From: VAZQ01 sp035293945
GTDB taxonomy: Bacteria > Pseudomonadota > Alphaproteobacteria > Rhizobiales > Xanthobacteraceae
Length of the DNA stretch: 64,000 nt
Assembly (NCBI GenBank): GCA_035293945.1
Contig: DATGLV010000030.1
Location: forward strand, 62,001 to 126,000
Reading direction: 5' to 3'
The notes below the pieces were generated by a model. It was not told the origin of the DNA. It made no database searches and saw only the letters and a list, made by a program, of their open reading frames with translations. The position numbers were made by a program, and so were the translations under genes. Within the stretch, counting starts at the first letter, position 1. Every line of letters starts with the position of its first letter. Below, piece by piece: positions 18,122 to 27,667 of this stretch.

Positions 18122-18181
18122 CCGCGGCGCCCGCCCCATTGCCGTCCGCCTTGCGCCGATGCCCAACGGCCCCCTCCCCCG

Positions 18182-19558
18182 TCATTGCGACCAACTCACC
18201 CCTCTTCTGTGGCTGATGGTCGAGATATTTCGGTCTGGATCATCCACAATCGCCTCAAAGAGGAAGCGGAGATCTTCAAGCATCTGCTGCGCCCTCTGCT
18301 CCGAATAGAGATCAGTTTTGTACTCCAATGACAGGCGCCAGCCTGCTTCACGCTCGACCAGAAAACAATTCAGGTCGTACAGCGCTCCCGGGGACTTTGA
18401 CGGCAGCGTCGAGATCCGCAGACCGGAAAAGTCGTAGACGAACGTGCTCGCTCGAGCGTATTCCCGCTGACATATAAAATTGACAAGATCACTTGTATCT
18501 GGAACGTATTGATCCACCGTTCGAATGGCTTCGATAACGCGTTCAAAAGCCATATCCTGATGAGCTAAGGCTTCCCATACCGTGTCGCGCACGATGACGC
18601 ATATGCGTCGGAGGCTGCAATTCTCGGGAATCCTGAACCTGAATATGATGTTATTGACGAAGAGCCCTACCAGGCCTTCAAGCTCCGTGCGGGTTCGTCC
18701 GGCGAGCGGAGAGGTGACCGCGATGTCGGTGCGGCCCGTGTAGAGATGAAGAAAAGCCGCAAAGACCGCAAGGGTCGTCGAGAACATTGTCCCCCCTTGC
18801 TCGTTTCCGATCTTCGCCAACCCATTTGTAAGTTGCTGCGGCAGCATGGTGGTCACTATGGCGCTACGCGACTCGCCTGACGTCGAAGTTGCGAGATCCG
18901 CCGGCACATGGAGGGCGCGGCAACCGGGAAGCTTTGTCATCCAATAGCCCAGTTGACTGGCCACCTCGGTCCTCTCCATCAACTCTCGTTGCCAGATGAC
19001 ATAATCTCCATATTGGATCGGCAATACGGCCAAAGATGGCTTCCTGCCAGACACTATGGCCGGATAGATTTTCTGCAATTCATCCATCATCAAGCCAATC
19101 GACCAGCCATCGCAGATAATGTGATGGAGCGTCAGCAGCAGAATGTGGTGCTCCATCTCGATCCAAAGCAAACGGACGCGAATAAGAGGATCTGATCTCA
19201 GGTCGAAGCCCGTGCGCGCTTCCTTGGTGCAAATCGCGTCGATCTCGAGGTCACGTTGCGCATCGGGCAGCTCGCGCAAGTCCCGAACGTCAACTCGAAT
19301 CCGCAGACGAGGTGAAACAATTTGTACCGGGCCTCCGTTCGCAATGCCGATATTCGTTCGCAGCGAATCGTGGCGGTCTATAATTTCGTTGAACGAAGCA
19401 TTCAGGGCAGATACGTCCAGCGGCCCTCTAATCTCCCAGCGAAACGAGGCGTTGTATGCCGGGTCTCGCGGGTATTTCTGGTCCGCTCGCCACATCCGCT
19501 CCTGTGCGGGCGACAGCGGAAAAGCATAACAGTCATCGTGATCCGCGCCTTCGCTCAT
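18182..19558 (-). CDS. Free-standing NRPS condensation domain
   Basis: The 458-residue protein is a complete condensation-type domain and nothing more. It has 'FPLSPAQERMW' (C1), 'FNEIIDRHDSLRT' (C2), HHIICDG at residues 145-151 (intact HHxxxDG catalytic motif, C3), 'IQYGDYVIWQRE' (C4) and 'AGRTRTELEGLVGLFVNNIIFR' (C5). No carrier, A or TE domain is attached. It lies 69 bp downstream of the 2679-residue PKS-NRPS gene on the same strand and is probably the last gene of that operon. It could couple the threonyl intermediate to the carrier of the C-T-TE protein, or transfer the product to a non-carrier acceptor (amine or hydroxyl). The catalytic motif argues that it is active. Confidence 0.88.
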   Translation of the reverse strand: MSEGADHDDCYAFPLSPAQERMWRADQKYPRDPAYNASFRWEIRGPLDVSALNASFNEIIDRHDSLRTNIGIANGGPVQIVSPRLRIRVDVRDLRELPDAQRDLEIDAICTKEARTGFDLRSDPLIRVRLLWIEMEHHILLLTLHHIICDGWSIGLMMDELQKIYPAIVSGRKPSLAVLPIQYGDYVIWQRELMERTEVASQLGYWMTKLPGCRALHVPADLATSTSGESRSAIVTTMLPQQLTNGLAKIGNEQGGTMFSTTLAVFAAFLHLYTGRTDIAVTSPLAGRTRTELEGLVGLFVNNIIFRFRIPENCSLRRICVIVRDTVWEALAHQDMAFERVIEAIRTVDQYVPDTSDLVNFICQREYARASTFVYDFSGLRISTLPSKSPGALYDLNCFLVEREAGWRLSLEYKTDLYSEQRAQQMLEDLRFLFEAIVDDPDRNISTISHRRGVSWSQ

Positions 19559-19627
19559 GCGAGTGGTCGTTGAACGGACTCCTCAAAAGGACGATACCGG
19601 CGCAATCGTGGGCACGATCCGGCGGCG

Positions 19628-22600
19628 CTACTGTGTAACTCGATATTTCTTCCGTTCAACTCGCCTGATCCCGCCTAGGGATGGCTTGGGTCCCGTGCCC
19701 GCATCAGCTGCGGCCGCAAGGATAGCGGCGATCGTGCGATGCTGTAGGACATGCCGTGGGGTGATCGCAAGCCCCGCATCAGCCGCACGCGAAGTAATCT
19801 GAAATACGTGGAGCGAGTCTGCACCCAATTCGAACAGGTTGTCGGTCGCTCCTACTCGATCGACCTTCAACACGTCGGCCATGATGTCGGCGAGTATCCG
19901 CTCTTGCGGGGTGGTCGGCTTCACATAGGGCCGATCCTCGGTCGAGGGTTCTGGCACGGAAAGCCGTTGGCGATCGATTTTCCCGTTGCTCGTCAGGGGT
20001 AGCGCGTCGATCGCCACCAGACCTTGTGGAACCATGTGAGCCGGAAGCCTCGATTCCAAGAACGTTCGCAGCTCGGCATTGGCAACATGCCTCCCCGGCG
20101 CGGCGACGAAACACGCAAAAAGCTTCTTCTGTCCAGTTTTATCGGTAGAGACCGCGGCCGCCGCCTGGGCCACATCAGGGTGCTCTGCGAGCGCGGCCTC
20201 GATTTCCCCCAACTCGATCCTGAAGCCGTGAATCTTCACCTGCGAGTCCGCGCGCCCCAGATACTCGAAGTCGCCCCGATCGAGGAAGCGTGCGAGATCG
20301 CCCGATTTATACATCTGACCGCCGGGATCTGAGGAGAATGGATCGGGCAAAAAGCGTTCCGAGGTCAGGTCCGGTCTGTTGAGGTAGCCCTTCGCGACGC
20401 CGGCTCCGCCGACATAGAGTTCGCCGACGACACCGGGTGGGACAGGCCTCAGTCCTTCGTCCAACAGATACAATCTCAGATCCGGTATCGGAGCGCCGAT
20501 CAGGCTTCGCGTGCTCGACCGAGCATCATCGGCAGTAATGCGCCGATACGTCACGTGCACCGTGGTCTCGGTAATGCCGTACATGTTGACAAGCTGTGGC
20601 TCAGAGTCGCCATGGCGCTCGATCCAGGGCCGGAGCATCGAAAAATTCAGCTGCTCGCCGCCAAAAATGACATAGCGCAAGGTCAGCGGTCGCGAATAGC
20701 CCGAGGCCTCGACTTGGATCAGGTTGTAAAAGGCGGCCGGAGTTTGATTTAGCACCGTCACGCCCTTCTCCGCCAGCAGATCGAAGAATTCGCGCGGCGA
20801 CCGGCTGACCCAATAGGGAACGATCTCCAGCCGCCCGCCGGTCGTCAGGCACCCCCAGATTTCCCAAGTCGAGAAATCAAATGCATAAGAATGAAACAGT
20901 GTCCAAACATCTGTCTCTCCGAAATCAAACCATCGCCTTGTGGTCGTAAGCAGCCTCACCACGTTGTGGTGCGAGATCATGACCCCCTTTGGCTTCCCGG
21001 TTGAGCCGGAAGTGTACATGACATAAGCGGTGTCGCCGGGGCTAATCGCAAGCCGGAGATCGCTTCCGTCCTCACGATCAATGGCAATCCGATCCCTGTC
21101 GACGCAGATTGTCGGCCCGGAATAACAAGATAGCTTTTCAGCCAGGCTCTCCTGCGTCAGCAGAGCCGCGGGATGGGCCTCTTCGAACATGGCGGCGAGG
21201 CGACTTGTCGGATATGAGGAATCAATCGGCAAATACGCTGCGCCGGCCTTCAGAATCGCCAGAAACGCGACGATCATCTCTGGAGAGCGCTCGAAGCTCA
21301 CTGCAACCAACGAACCCGGCCGGACGCCTCCTCCCCGTAACGCTCGCGCAAGCTTGTTAGCACGCGTGTTGAGGTCGCGGTAAGTCAGGGACCGATCCCC
21401 CAGCTGCACCGCGACGCTGCCGGGACTACGGGCGGCTTGCTGCTCGAACTTCTCGTGAATGGAGCCGCACTCGAGCGAGGTGGCGGCTTGCGGATTCCAT
21501 TGCCCGACGAGCGCGGCGACCTCGCCAGCGCTCATCAGCGTCAGGTCACCGAGCTCAGCCGTCGGATTGGATGCAGCGTTCAGCAGCAGGGTTTCATAGT
21601 GGCGCATCCACCGTTCTATGGTGCTGGAATCGAACAGACCGGTGTTGAAATCGCAGTCGATCATCAACCCTTCGTTCGATTCGACGATGTTGAAGAAAAT
21701 GTCGAAGTTGACCGACGTCTTTGGATTCGGATCAACGTCAGCGCGCAGGGCATGGAACTCCAGATCAGATCCAATACGCTCGAGGTTGAATTGCACTTCC
21801 ATGAGCGGGAGCCGGCTTGGGTCACGAGCAATGGAAAGTTTGCGGACCAGAGAGCCATATGTGTACGACTGGTGATCATAGGCATCGAGGAGTCGCTTTT
21901 TGACCTCCCCTAGCAGATCGGCGAAATGTCGAGGCAGGCGAACACGCAGGGGAAGAAAGTTCACACAGTGACCCACCAGATTCCCGTCATCAAGCAACGA
22001 CTGTCCGGCTGCAGGGATGCCGACGACGATATCGTCGAGGTGCGAGAGACGAGAGAGGAGCGCATAAAAGCCGGCCAGCAAGGTTGCAAACAACGTACAA
22101 CCACGCTTCGAGCCGAGTTGCTTGATGGTCTGATAGGCCTCAGCGCCGATACGATGGCGCACCGTCGCGCCCGCGTAATTTCGCACCGTCGTTCTCGGGT
22201 AATCGAGCGGCAATTCGAGCAACGGCGGAATTTCCGCGAATTGAGCGAGCCAGAATGCCTCCACCTTGGTGGATTCCGGCGAGCCGTTATAGGCGGCAAG
22301 GGAGCGGGAATATTCGCTGAAGCGGACAGGCGTGGAAAGCTCGGCCTTTCGCCCTTGAACGGCTGCCGAATATAGTTGTGCTAGATCGGAGAGCAGGACA
22401 TTCGTGGACCAGCCGTCGCAGACGATATGGTGGGAGGTGAAGACCAAGATGTGATATTCCGTGTCCAGGCGGACGAGCTGCGCGCGAACCAGTGGACCAT
22501 TGCCCAGGTCAAAAGTCGCATCGGCATCCTTGCGCAAGATTTGAGCGAGCTCGGCCTCCCGTTGCTTGATGTCGAGCGTCGACAGATCGCGCAGTGGGAT

Positions 22601-25600
22601 ATCGATCCGCAGCTCGGGAGAGAAATGCAGGCTTTCGCCATCCGGGTCTATCGTCGCGCGCAGAGCCTCATGTCGATCCAGCAGCCGATTGACGGCGCGG
22701 CGCAAATCGTCGATCTGCAGCGGTCCCCGTAGACGCAGGCTGAATGATTCGTTGAAGGAGCGCGATGCGTCGTCCCCAAGCATGGAAGCGAGGAAGATTT
22801 CTCGCTGTGGCTCGGTCATTGGGGCGGCGGCTTCGGCGGGCAATTGACCGTCGTTGATGTCCGAGCGGGCCTGCCGTGAACCGGACAGGAATCCACTCCT
22901 CAGCATCTCAGCAATGGACTCTTTGAAGACACGAACCAGAAAATCGATGTCCGCGTCGCTATGCTCGGTTGTGAGGAAGCAAGGGAAGCCCTCGCGTATG
23001 TGAACTCCTCTCAGGCGCATGTGGTAGAAGAAAAGTCCTGCAAGGCGCTCATCCGGAGAGAAGTTCACGTAGAAGATACTGCCGAACGTTTCCACGCGGG
23101 CCGATACGTCGCAGAGCGCCAGGTGCTCATTGAGGGCTCGGACCAATCTTGCGGTCCGCGCCGTAAGCTCCTCCTGCAACGAGGGGCCGCGCTCCTTGAG
23201 ATGCTGCAATACCGCCTTGGCGGCCGCCAGCGTCAGAGGATGCCGAACGAAGGTTCCAGCAAAGAAGGTGACGCCGACCTCTGGCACGGAAGCGTCCCCG
23301 AACTGCCAGGCTCCGCCGTCGAGAGCATCCATGAAACGGCTTTTTCCGGCGAGGATGCCGATGGGCATGCCGCCGGCAATGACCTTGCCATAGGTGGCGA
23401 GATCCGCCCGAATACCGAACAATGCCTGGCAACCACCAGGGTGGACTCGAAAGCCGGTTACGACCTCATCGAAGATGAGCGCGACGTCGGCCGGCTCGGT
23501 GAGGACCCGAAGCTCTTTCAAGAATTCGATCGGCTGCAGATCCGGATGACGGCTTTGAACCGGCTCGACGAGGATGGCCGCCAAATCATTGAGATTTCCA
23601 CGTATCCAATCGAGCGCTTCAGGCGTGCCATAATCCAGAACGATCATATTGCTTACGTTTTCGCGCGGGATGCCCGGCGCTATCGGCACTGCTTGGACAA
23701 GCCCGGACCTGTTCTTCACTCCCTTCACCAGCACTTCGTCGAACATGCCATGGTAGTCACCGGAAAAGAAAACGACCTTGTTGCGCCCAGTGACGGTTCG
23801 GGCCACCCGCAAGGCGGCAATCACGGCCTCGGAACCGGTGTTGCAAAAGGTCATGCGCTCGTTGCCAGTCATCTGGCAAAACAACTCCGCGACCTCTCCA
23901 GCCAGCGGTGATTGCGGCCCTATCTCAAAGCCCTCGCGCAACTGCTTTTCAATCGCCGCCTCGACAAAGGGCGGTCTATGACCCAGCATAATGGGACCGA
24001 AACCGTTCACGACATCGATGTATTCGTTGCCATCGATGTCCCACAGACGCGATCCCTTCGATCGCGCAGTTACCAGCGGATAAACCATTTCCTTCCACTG
24101 GGCCCGGAATCCAGAAACGACCCGTGGGTCGGCAAGCGGCCGCCGATATTTCTGGATCAGCTCCTTTGAGTTCGGAGTGCGCGCGCAATAGCGCTCGACC
24201 AGATCCGAGAGCTGCCGCGCTTGTATTTCGGTAAGCTCTCCGGTGCCGCTCTTTTCCGGCGGCTTATAGGGGCCGAACGGTTTGGAGGGGGCTTCTGTGG
24301 CCGGGCTTGCCTGTGTGGACGCCTGCACCGGTTTCGCTTCTGCCGGCGCCTTGGGCGGTTCAGCTATTGCGGATCCGGAATTTGGCGGCAAGGCACGCAA
24401 GGCATCGAGTTGGCGCGCAAACAGCTCATTCATTGCCTGGAGCTGCTCGCGCATCAACCGCTCGACCGAGCCCTGCGCCGGAGCCGCAGCACCGGCGAGG
24501 ATTCCCGAACCCGCCATGGCCGGCGGCGTCGTCGGACCGCTTCCCACGCCGGAAGCCGCGGACGGAGGCGGCGCAACATCGACCGGAGCGGGGCTCGCAT
24601 CAGCAGGAAGCTTACCATTCACATAGGCGGCAAGCGCTTCGAGCGTAGACTCATCCCCTAACAGCTGGCGAAGCGTGATCTTCAGTCGGAACTTCGTCTG
24701 CAATGCCTGAGTCACTTGCGTCAAGAAAAGCGAGTCGAAGCCCATCTCCAGGAAAGTACTGCCGGCCTGCATCTGCGACAGGTCCATCCCGGACAGATCC
24801 TCGAAAATTTCCGCAAGCTGGGCACGAATCCGCGATTCTCGGCTGGCCGCAGCGTCCGTAGGAGCAGGGATCGACACGTTCATGGGCGTTTGCTCTTCGA
24901 CTGATGAGGGTGCCGTTTCAGGGGCTGGCAATTCCAGATTTTCTGCAGGCGAGACTGCGCTGATCTCGCCCTTGGTCTCTTGCTGCGCCGTTTCCAACCA
25001 GTAGCGCTTGCGTTCGAACGGGTAAGTGGGCAGAGAAATTCGCCTCCGCCGTTCACCTTTCCACACAGCTGGCCAGTCCAGTCGCGCGCCGGCCACCCAT
25101 AGGTCGGCCAGCGCGACGGCCAGGCTCAATGCATCGCCCGCTCCCGAGTGCTGGTCCGAAAGCGAGGGAATTATTGCCTGCTCGGCCGAAAATCCGCTGT
25201 GCTGTCGTGCCAAGGTGGTCAGCGCAGTTCCGGGGCCGACCTCCAGCAGCACGGCCTGCGGATTACGCCGAATTTCCGAGACGGCTGCCGAGAACAGCAC
25301 CGGCTGACGGAAATGCCTTGCCCAATAAGACGGGTCGACCGCCTCGGACTCGGTAATCCATTTGCCCGTGACGCCAGAGACGTAAGGGATCTTGGGAGTC
25401 GCAAGCCTCGTTTGTGAAACCACAGCGGTAAACGGCTCGATCAAAGGGTCCATCATGGAGGAATGGAATGCATGCGATGTCGCGAGCCTGCGACATGCAA
25501 TTCCCGCTTGGACCAGACGTCTCTCCAATGATTCGAGCGCGTCGAACGGGCCGGCAACCACGCAGAGCGATTCCGCATTTATTGCCGCCAGAGAAAGCGC

Positions 25601-27667
25601 CCCGTCCAAGTGCTGGCGAAGCTGCGCCTCCGGCAGGCGGACGGAGAGCATGCCGCCGCGCGGGAGCTCCTGCATCATGCGTCCGCGGGTGGCCACCAGC
25701 GCGAGTGCATCCTTGAGCGAGAACACGCCGGCAAGGCAGGCGGCAACAAATTCGCCGACACTGTGACCAATCATTGCTTGCGGACGGATGCCCCAACTGA
25801 TCCACAGCTGCGCTAATGCATATTCGACTGCGAAGATTGCGGGTTGGGCAAGAATCGTCTCGCTGATACGGGCGCGGGCATGATCGCTGCCCTCGGGCGA
25901 CGGATAGAGCAAGGTCCGCAGATCCAGCTTCAGATGCGGCTCGAGAATTGCCGCGCATTGGTCTATGGCCGCCCGGAAGACGGGCTGGGCATCGTAGACC
26001 TCCCGCGCCATGTTGGGATGTTGGGACCCTTGGCCGGGAAAAAGGAAGCAAACCTCCGCATTATCCAAGGCTCGCGACCGGGTCCGGACCCGGCCACGGT
26101 CAGGTCTCTGCAACATGGAAATAGCTTCGGCGGTGGTCCCGGCGATGACAGCACGCCGGCAATCAAACGCGCGCCGTCCAACTTGGAGGGTCCAAGCCGC
26201 GTCCGCGAGATTCACCTTCGGATCGGCCTGGAGGAATGCCGCCAAACCGTCGGCGGCCCGGTCGAGTGCCGCCGGCGAGCGCGCTGACAGAACCAGCACA
26301 TGCGGCGACACCGACGAGGGCAGGTCCAGCTGTTGCGGCGCCTCCTCAAGCACCACGTGAGCGTTGGTGCCTCCTACGCCGAACGCACTCACGCCTGCAC
26401 GCCGCCGACCATTCGCCCGCCACTCAGACCTCGTCTTGTTGACACGAAAGGGACTTTGGTCGAGCTCAAGCTTCGCATTCGGCGCATGAAAGTGAAGCGT
26501 GGGTGGAAATACACCATGGCGGACGATATGTGCCGCGTGAATGAGACCGGTCACGCCGGCCGCAATGTCGAGGTGCCCGACATTCGTTTTCGCCGTCCCG
26601 ATCGTGCAGAATTCTTTTTTCGCGGTATGAGAGCGAAATGCGCGGGTCAAGGCGGCGAGCTCGATTGGATCCCCAAGTGGGGTCGCGGTGCCGTGCGCCT
26701 CGATGTATCCGATCGTTTCCGGATCGACGCCCGCCGCCCGATGAGCCAGGGCGATCACTCGCGACTGTCCCTCGATGCCCGGTGCCGTGTAACCTACCTT
26801 CGCGGAGCCGTCGTTGTTGACGGCAAATCCACGGATAACCGCATAGATCTGATCTCCGTCACGAACCGCCTCATCCAGGCGCTTCAGCAGAACCACCGCT
26901 ACGCCGCTTCCGAACACTGTCCCTTGCGCCGCAGCATCGAAAGTCCGGCAGTGCCCGTCCGGCGACACCATGCCTCCTTCCTGATAGAAGGAGCCGCGCT
27001 TTTGCGGAAAGGTGATGGATGAGCCTCCCGCCAAAGCCATGTCGGCTTGGTACGTCAGCAAGGCTTGGCAAGCCTGAGTGACTGCGACCAGCGAGGTCGA
27101 GCAGCCCGACTGCATGGTGAAGCTCGGACCGCGCAGATTGAGCTTGTATGCTACCCGCGTAGAAAGGAAATCGGGACTGTTGCCCATCATTTCCGGGTAA
27201 TTGGCGACCTGGTAGCCGCCGGCAAATTTGCGGATGAAGGCCGGATCGGTGCACAGTCGCGTGAGGAAATAGGTCCCCATGCTGACGCCGGCATAGACGC
27301 CTATCGGTCCTTGATAACTGTACGGGTCGTAGCCGGCATCTTCGAAGCACTGCCAGCAGCATTCCAGAAACAACCTATGCTGCGGGTCCATCAGGACCGC
27401 TTCGCGGGGATAGATTCCGAAGAACTCCGCATCGAACAGATCGACCTCGTCGAGGATCGATCGGGACCGAACGTAATTCGGATCGGCAGCAAGCTCGGCC
27501 GCGTTGGGGACATCGAGATCTTCGACTCGGAAGTGGGAAATCGACTCGACCCCATCAAGCTGGTTGCGCCAGAATTCGGCCACGCTGCGCGCGCCGGGAA
27601 AGCGCCCTGCCATGCCGATTATGGCAACGCCGTCGACCAGGTCGTCCGCTCGCGTGTCGGAGCTCAT
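19628..27667 (-). CDS. Hybrid PKS-NRPS: KS-AT-ACP-aminotransferase-C-A(Thr)-T
   Basis: This is a 2679-residue megasynthase. The KS (about 10-440) has Cys189 in GCSTSL, His325 in EAHGTAT and His365 in NVGHL. The AT (about 538-860) has GHSVG (Ser636) and HAFH at 732-735, typical of malonyl-CoA selection. The ACP has Ser979 in GFDSL. A Pro/Ala linker covers about 1020-1140. A class-III aminotransferase (about 1150-1590) has 'FDEVVTGFR' and the PLP Lys1428 in YGKVIAGG. The C domain (about 1610-2050) has HHIVCDG. The A domain (about 2070-2570) has pocket residues D2264 F2265 W2268 N2307 I2334 G2336 M2362 V2370 H2371 K2563, the classical Thr code. The last carrier has Ser2618. There is no KR, so a beta-keto thioester would be transaminated, as in the MycA/ItuA and McyE families, to a beta-amino acid and then joined to Thr. 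The start overlaps the A-T gene stop by 4 bp (ATGA). Confidence 0.95.
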   Translation of the reverse strand: MSSDTRADDLVDGVAIIGMAGRFPGARSVAEFWRNQLDGVESISHFRVEDLDVPNAAELAADPNYVRSRSILDEVDLFDAEFFGIYPREAVLMDPQHRLFLECCWQCFEDAGYDPYSYQGPIGVYAGVSMGTYFLTRLCTDPAFIRKFAGGYQVANYPEMMGNSPDFLSTRVAYKLNLRGPSFTMQSGCSTSLVAVTQACQALLTYQADMALAGGSSITFPQKRGSFYQEGGMVSPDGHCRTFDAAAQGTVFGSGVAVVLLKRLDEAVRDGDQIYAVIRGFAVNNDGSAKVGYTAPGIEGQSRVIALAHRAAGVDPETIGYIEAHGTATPLGDPIELAALTRAFRSHTAKKEFCTIGTAKTNVGHLDIAAGVTGLIHAAHIVRHGVFPPTLHFHAPNAKLELDQSPFRVNKTRSEWRANGRRRAGVSAFGVGGTNAHVVLEEAPQQLDLPSSVSPHVLVLSARSPAALDRAADGLAAFLQADPKVNLADAAWTLQVGRRAFDCRRAVIAGTTAEAISMLQRPDRGRVRTRSRALDNAEVCFLFPGQGSQHPNMAREVYDAQPVFRAAIDQCAAILEPHLKLDLRTLLYPSPEGSDHARARISETILAQPAIFAVEYALAQLWISWGIRPQAMIGHSVGEFVAACLAGVFSLKDALALVATRGRMMQELPRGGMLSVRLPEAQLRQHLDGALSLAAINAESLCVVAGPFDALESLERRLVQAGIACRRLATSHAFHSSMMDPLIEPFTAVVSQTRLATPKIPYVSGVTGKWITESEAVDPSYWARHFRQPVLFSAAVSEIRRNPQAVLLEVGPGTALTTLARQHSGFSAEQAIIPSLSDQHSGAGDALSLAVALADLWVAGARLDWPAVWKGERRRRISLPTYPFERKRYWLETAQQETKGEISAVSPAENLELPAPETAPSSVEEQTPMNVSIPAPTDAAASRESRIRAQLAEIFEDLSGMDLSQMQAGSTFLEMGFDSLFLTQVTQALQTKFRLKITLRQLLGDESTLEALAAYVNGKLPADASPAPVDVAPPPSAASGVGSGPTTPPAMAGSGILAGAAAPAQGSVERLMREQLQAMNELFARQLDALRALPPNSGSAIAEPPKAPAEAKPVQASTQASPATEAPSKPFGPYKPPEKSGTGELTEIQARQLSDLVERYCARTPNSKELIQKYRRPLADPRVVSGFRAQWKEMVYPLVTARSKGSRLWDIDGNEYIDVVNGFGPIMLGHRPPFVEAAIEKQLREGFEIGPQSPLAGEVAELFCQMTGNERMTFCNTGSEAVIAALRVARTVTGRNKVVFFSGDYHGMFDEVLVKGVKNRSGLVQAVPIAPGIPRENVSNMIVLDYGTPEALDWIRGNLNDLAAILVEPVQSRHPDLQPIEFLKELRVLTEPADVALIFDEVVTGFRVHPGGCQALFGIRADLATYGKVIAGGMPIGILAGKSRFMDALDGGAWQFGDASVPEVGVTFFAGTFVRHPLTLAAAKAVLQHLKERGPSLQEELTARTARLVRALNEHLALCDVSARVETFGSIFYVNFSPDERLAGLFFYHMRLRGVHIREGFPCFLTTEHSDADIDFLVRVFKESIAEMLRSGFLSGSRQARSDINDGQLPAEAAAPMTEPQREIFLASMLGDDASRSFNESFSLRLRGPLQIDDLRRAVNRLLDRHEALRATIDPDGESLHFSPELRIDIPLRDLSTLDIKQREAELAQILRKDADATFDLGNGPLVRAQLVRLDTEYHILVFTSHHIVCDGWSTNVLLSDLAQLYSAAVQGRKAELSTPVRFSEYSRSLAAYNGSPESTKVEAFWLAQFAEIPPLLELPLDYPRTTVRNYAGATVRHRIGAEAYQTIKQLGSKRGCTLFATLLAGFYALLSRLSHLDDIVVGIPAAGQSLLDDGNLVGHCVNFLPLRVRLPRHFADLLGEVKKRLLDAYDHQSYTYGSLVRKLSIARDPSRLPLMEVQFNLERIGSDLEFHALRADVDPNPKTSVNFDIFFNIVESNEGLMIDCDFNTGLFDSSTIERWMRHYETLLLNAASNPTAELGDLTLMSAGEVAALVGQWNPQAATSLECGSIHEKFEQQAARSPGSVAVQLGDRSLTYRDLNTRANKLARALRGGGVRPGSLVAVSFERSPEMIVAFLAILKAGAAYLPIDSSYPTSRLAAMFEEAHPAALLTQESLAEKLSCYSGPTICVDRDRIAIDREDGSDLRLAISPGDTAYVMYTSGSTGKPKGVMISHHNVVRLLTTTRRWFDFGETDVWTLFHSYAFDFSTWEIWGCLTTGGRLEIVPYWVSRSPREFFDLLAEKGVTVLNQTPAAFYNLIQVEASGYSRPLTLRYVIFGGEQLNFSMLRPWIERHGDSEPQLVNMYGITETTVHVTYRRITADDARSSTRSLIGAPIPDLRLYLLDEGLRPVPPGVVGELYVGGAGVAKGYLNRPDLTSERFLPDPFSSDPGGQMYKSGDLARFLDRGDFEYLGRADSQVKIHGFRIELGEIEAALAEHPDVAQAAAAVSTDKTGQKKLFACFVAAPGRHVANAELRTFLESRLPAHMVPQGLVAIDALPLTSNGKIDRQRLSVPEPSTEDRPYVKPTTPQERILADIMADVLKVDRVGATDNLFELGADSLHVFQITSRAADAGLAITPRHVLQHRTIAAILAAAADAGTGPKPSLGGIRRVERKKYRVTQ

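Noticed and set aside
16970..18166. A 398-residue minus-strand frame
   Set aside because: It is a full-length shadow of the flippase gene; its translation is Gly/Arg/His-rich without domains.
22961..23911. A 316-residue plus-strand frame
   Set aside because: It is antisense to the aminotransferase part of the PKS-NRPS gene, and its composition is explained by the codon bias of that gene.
26300..27022. A 240-residue plus-strand frame
   Set aside because: It is antisense to the ketosynthase domain and has no family features.
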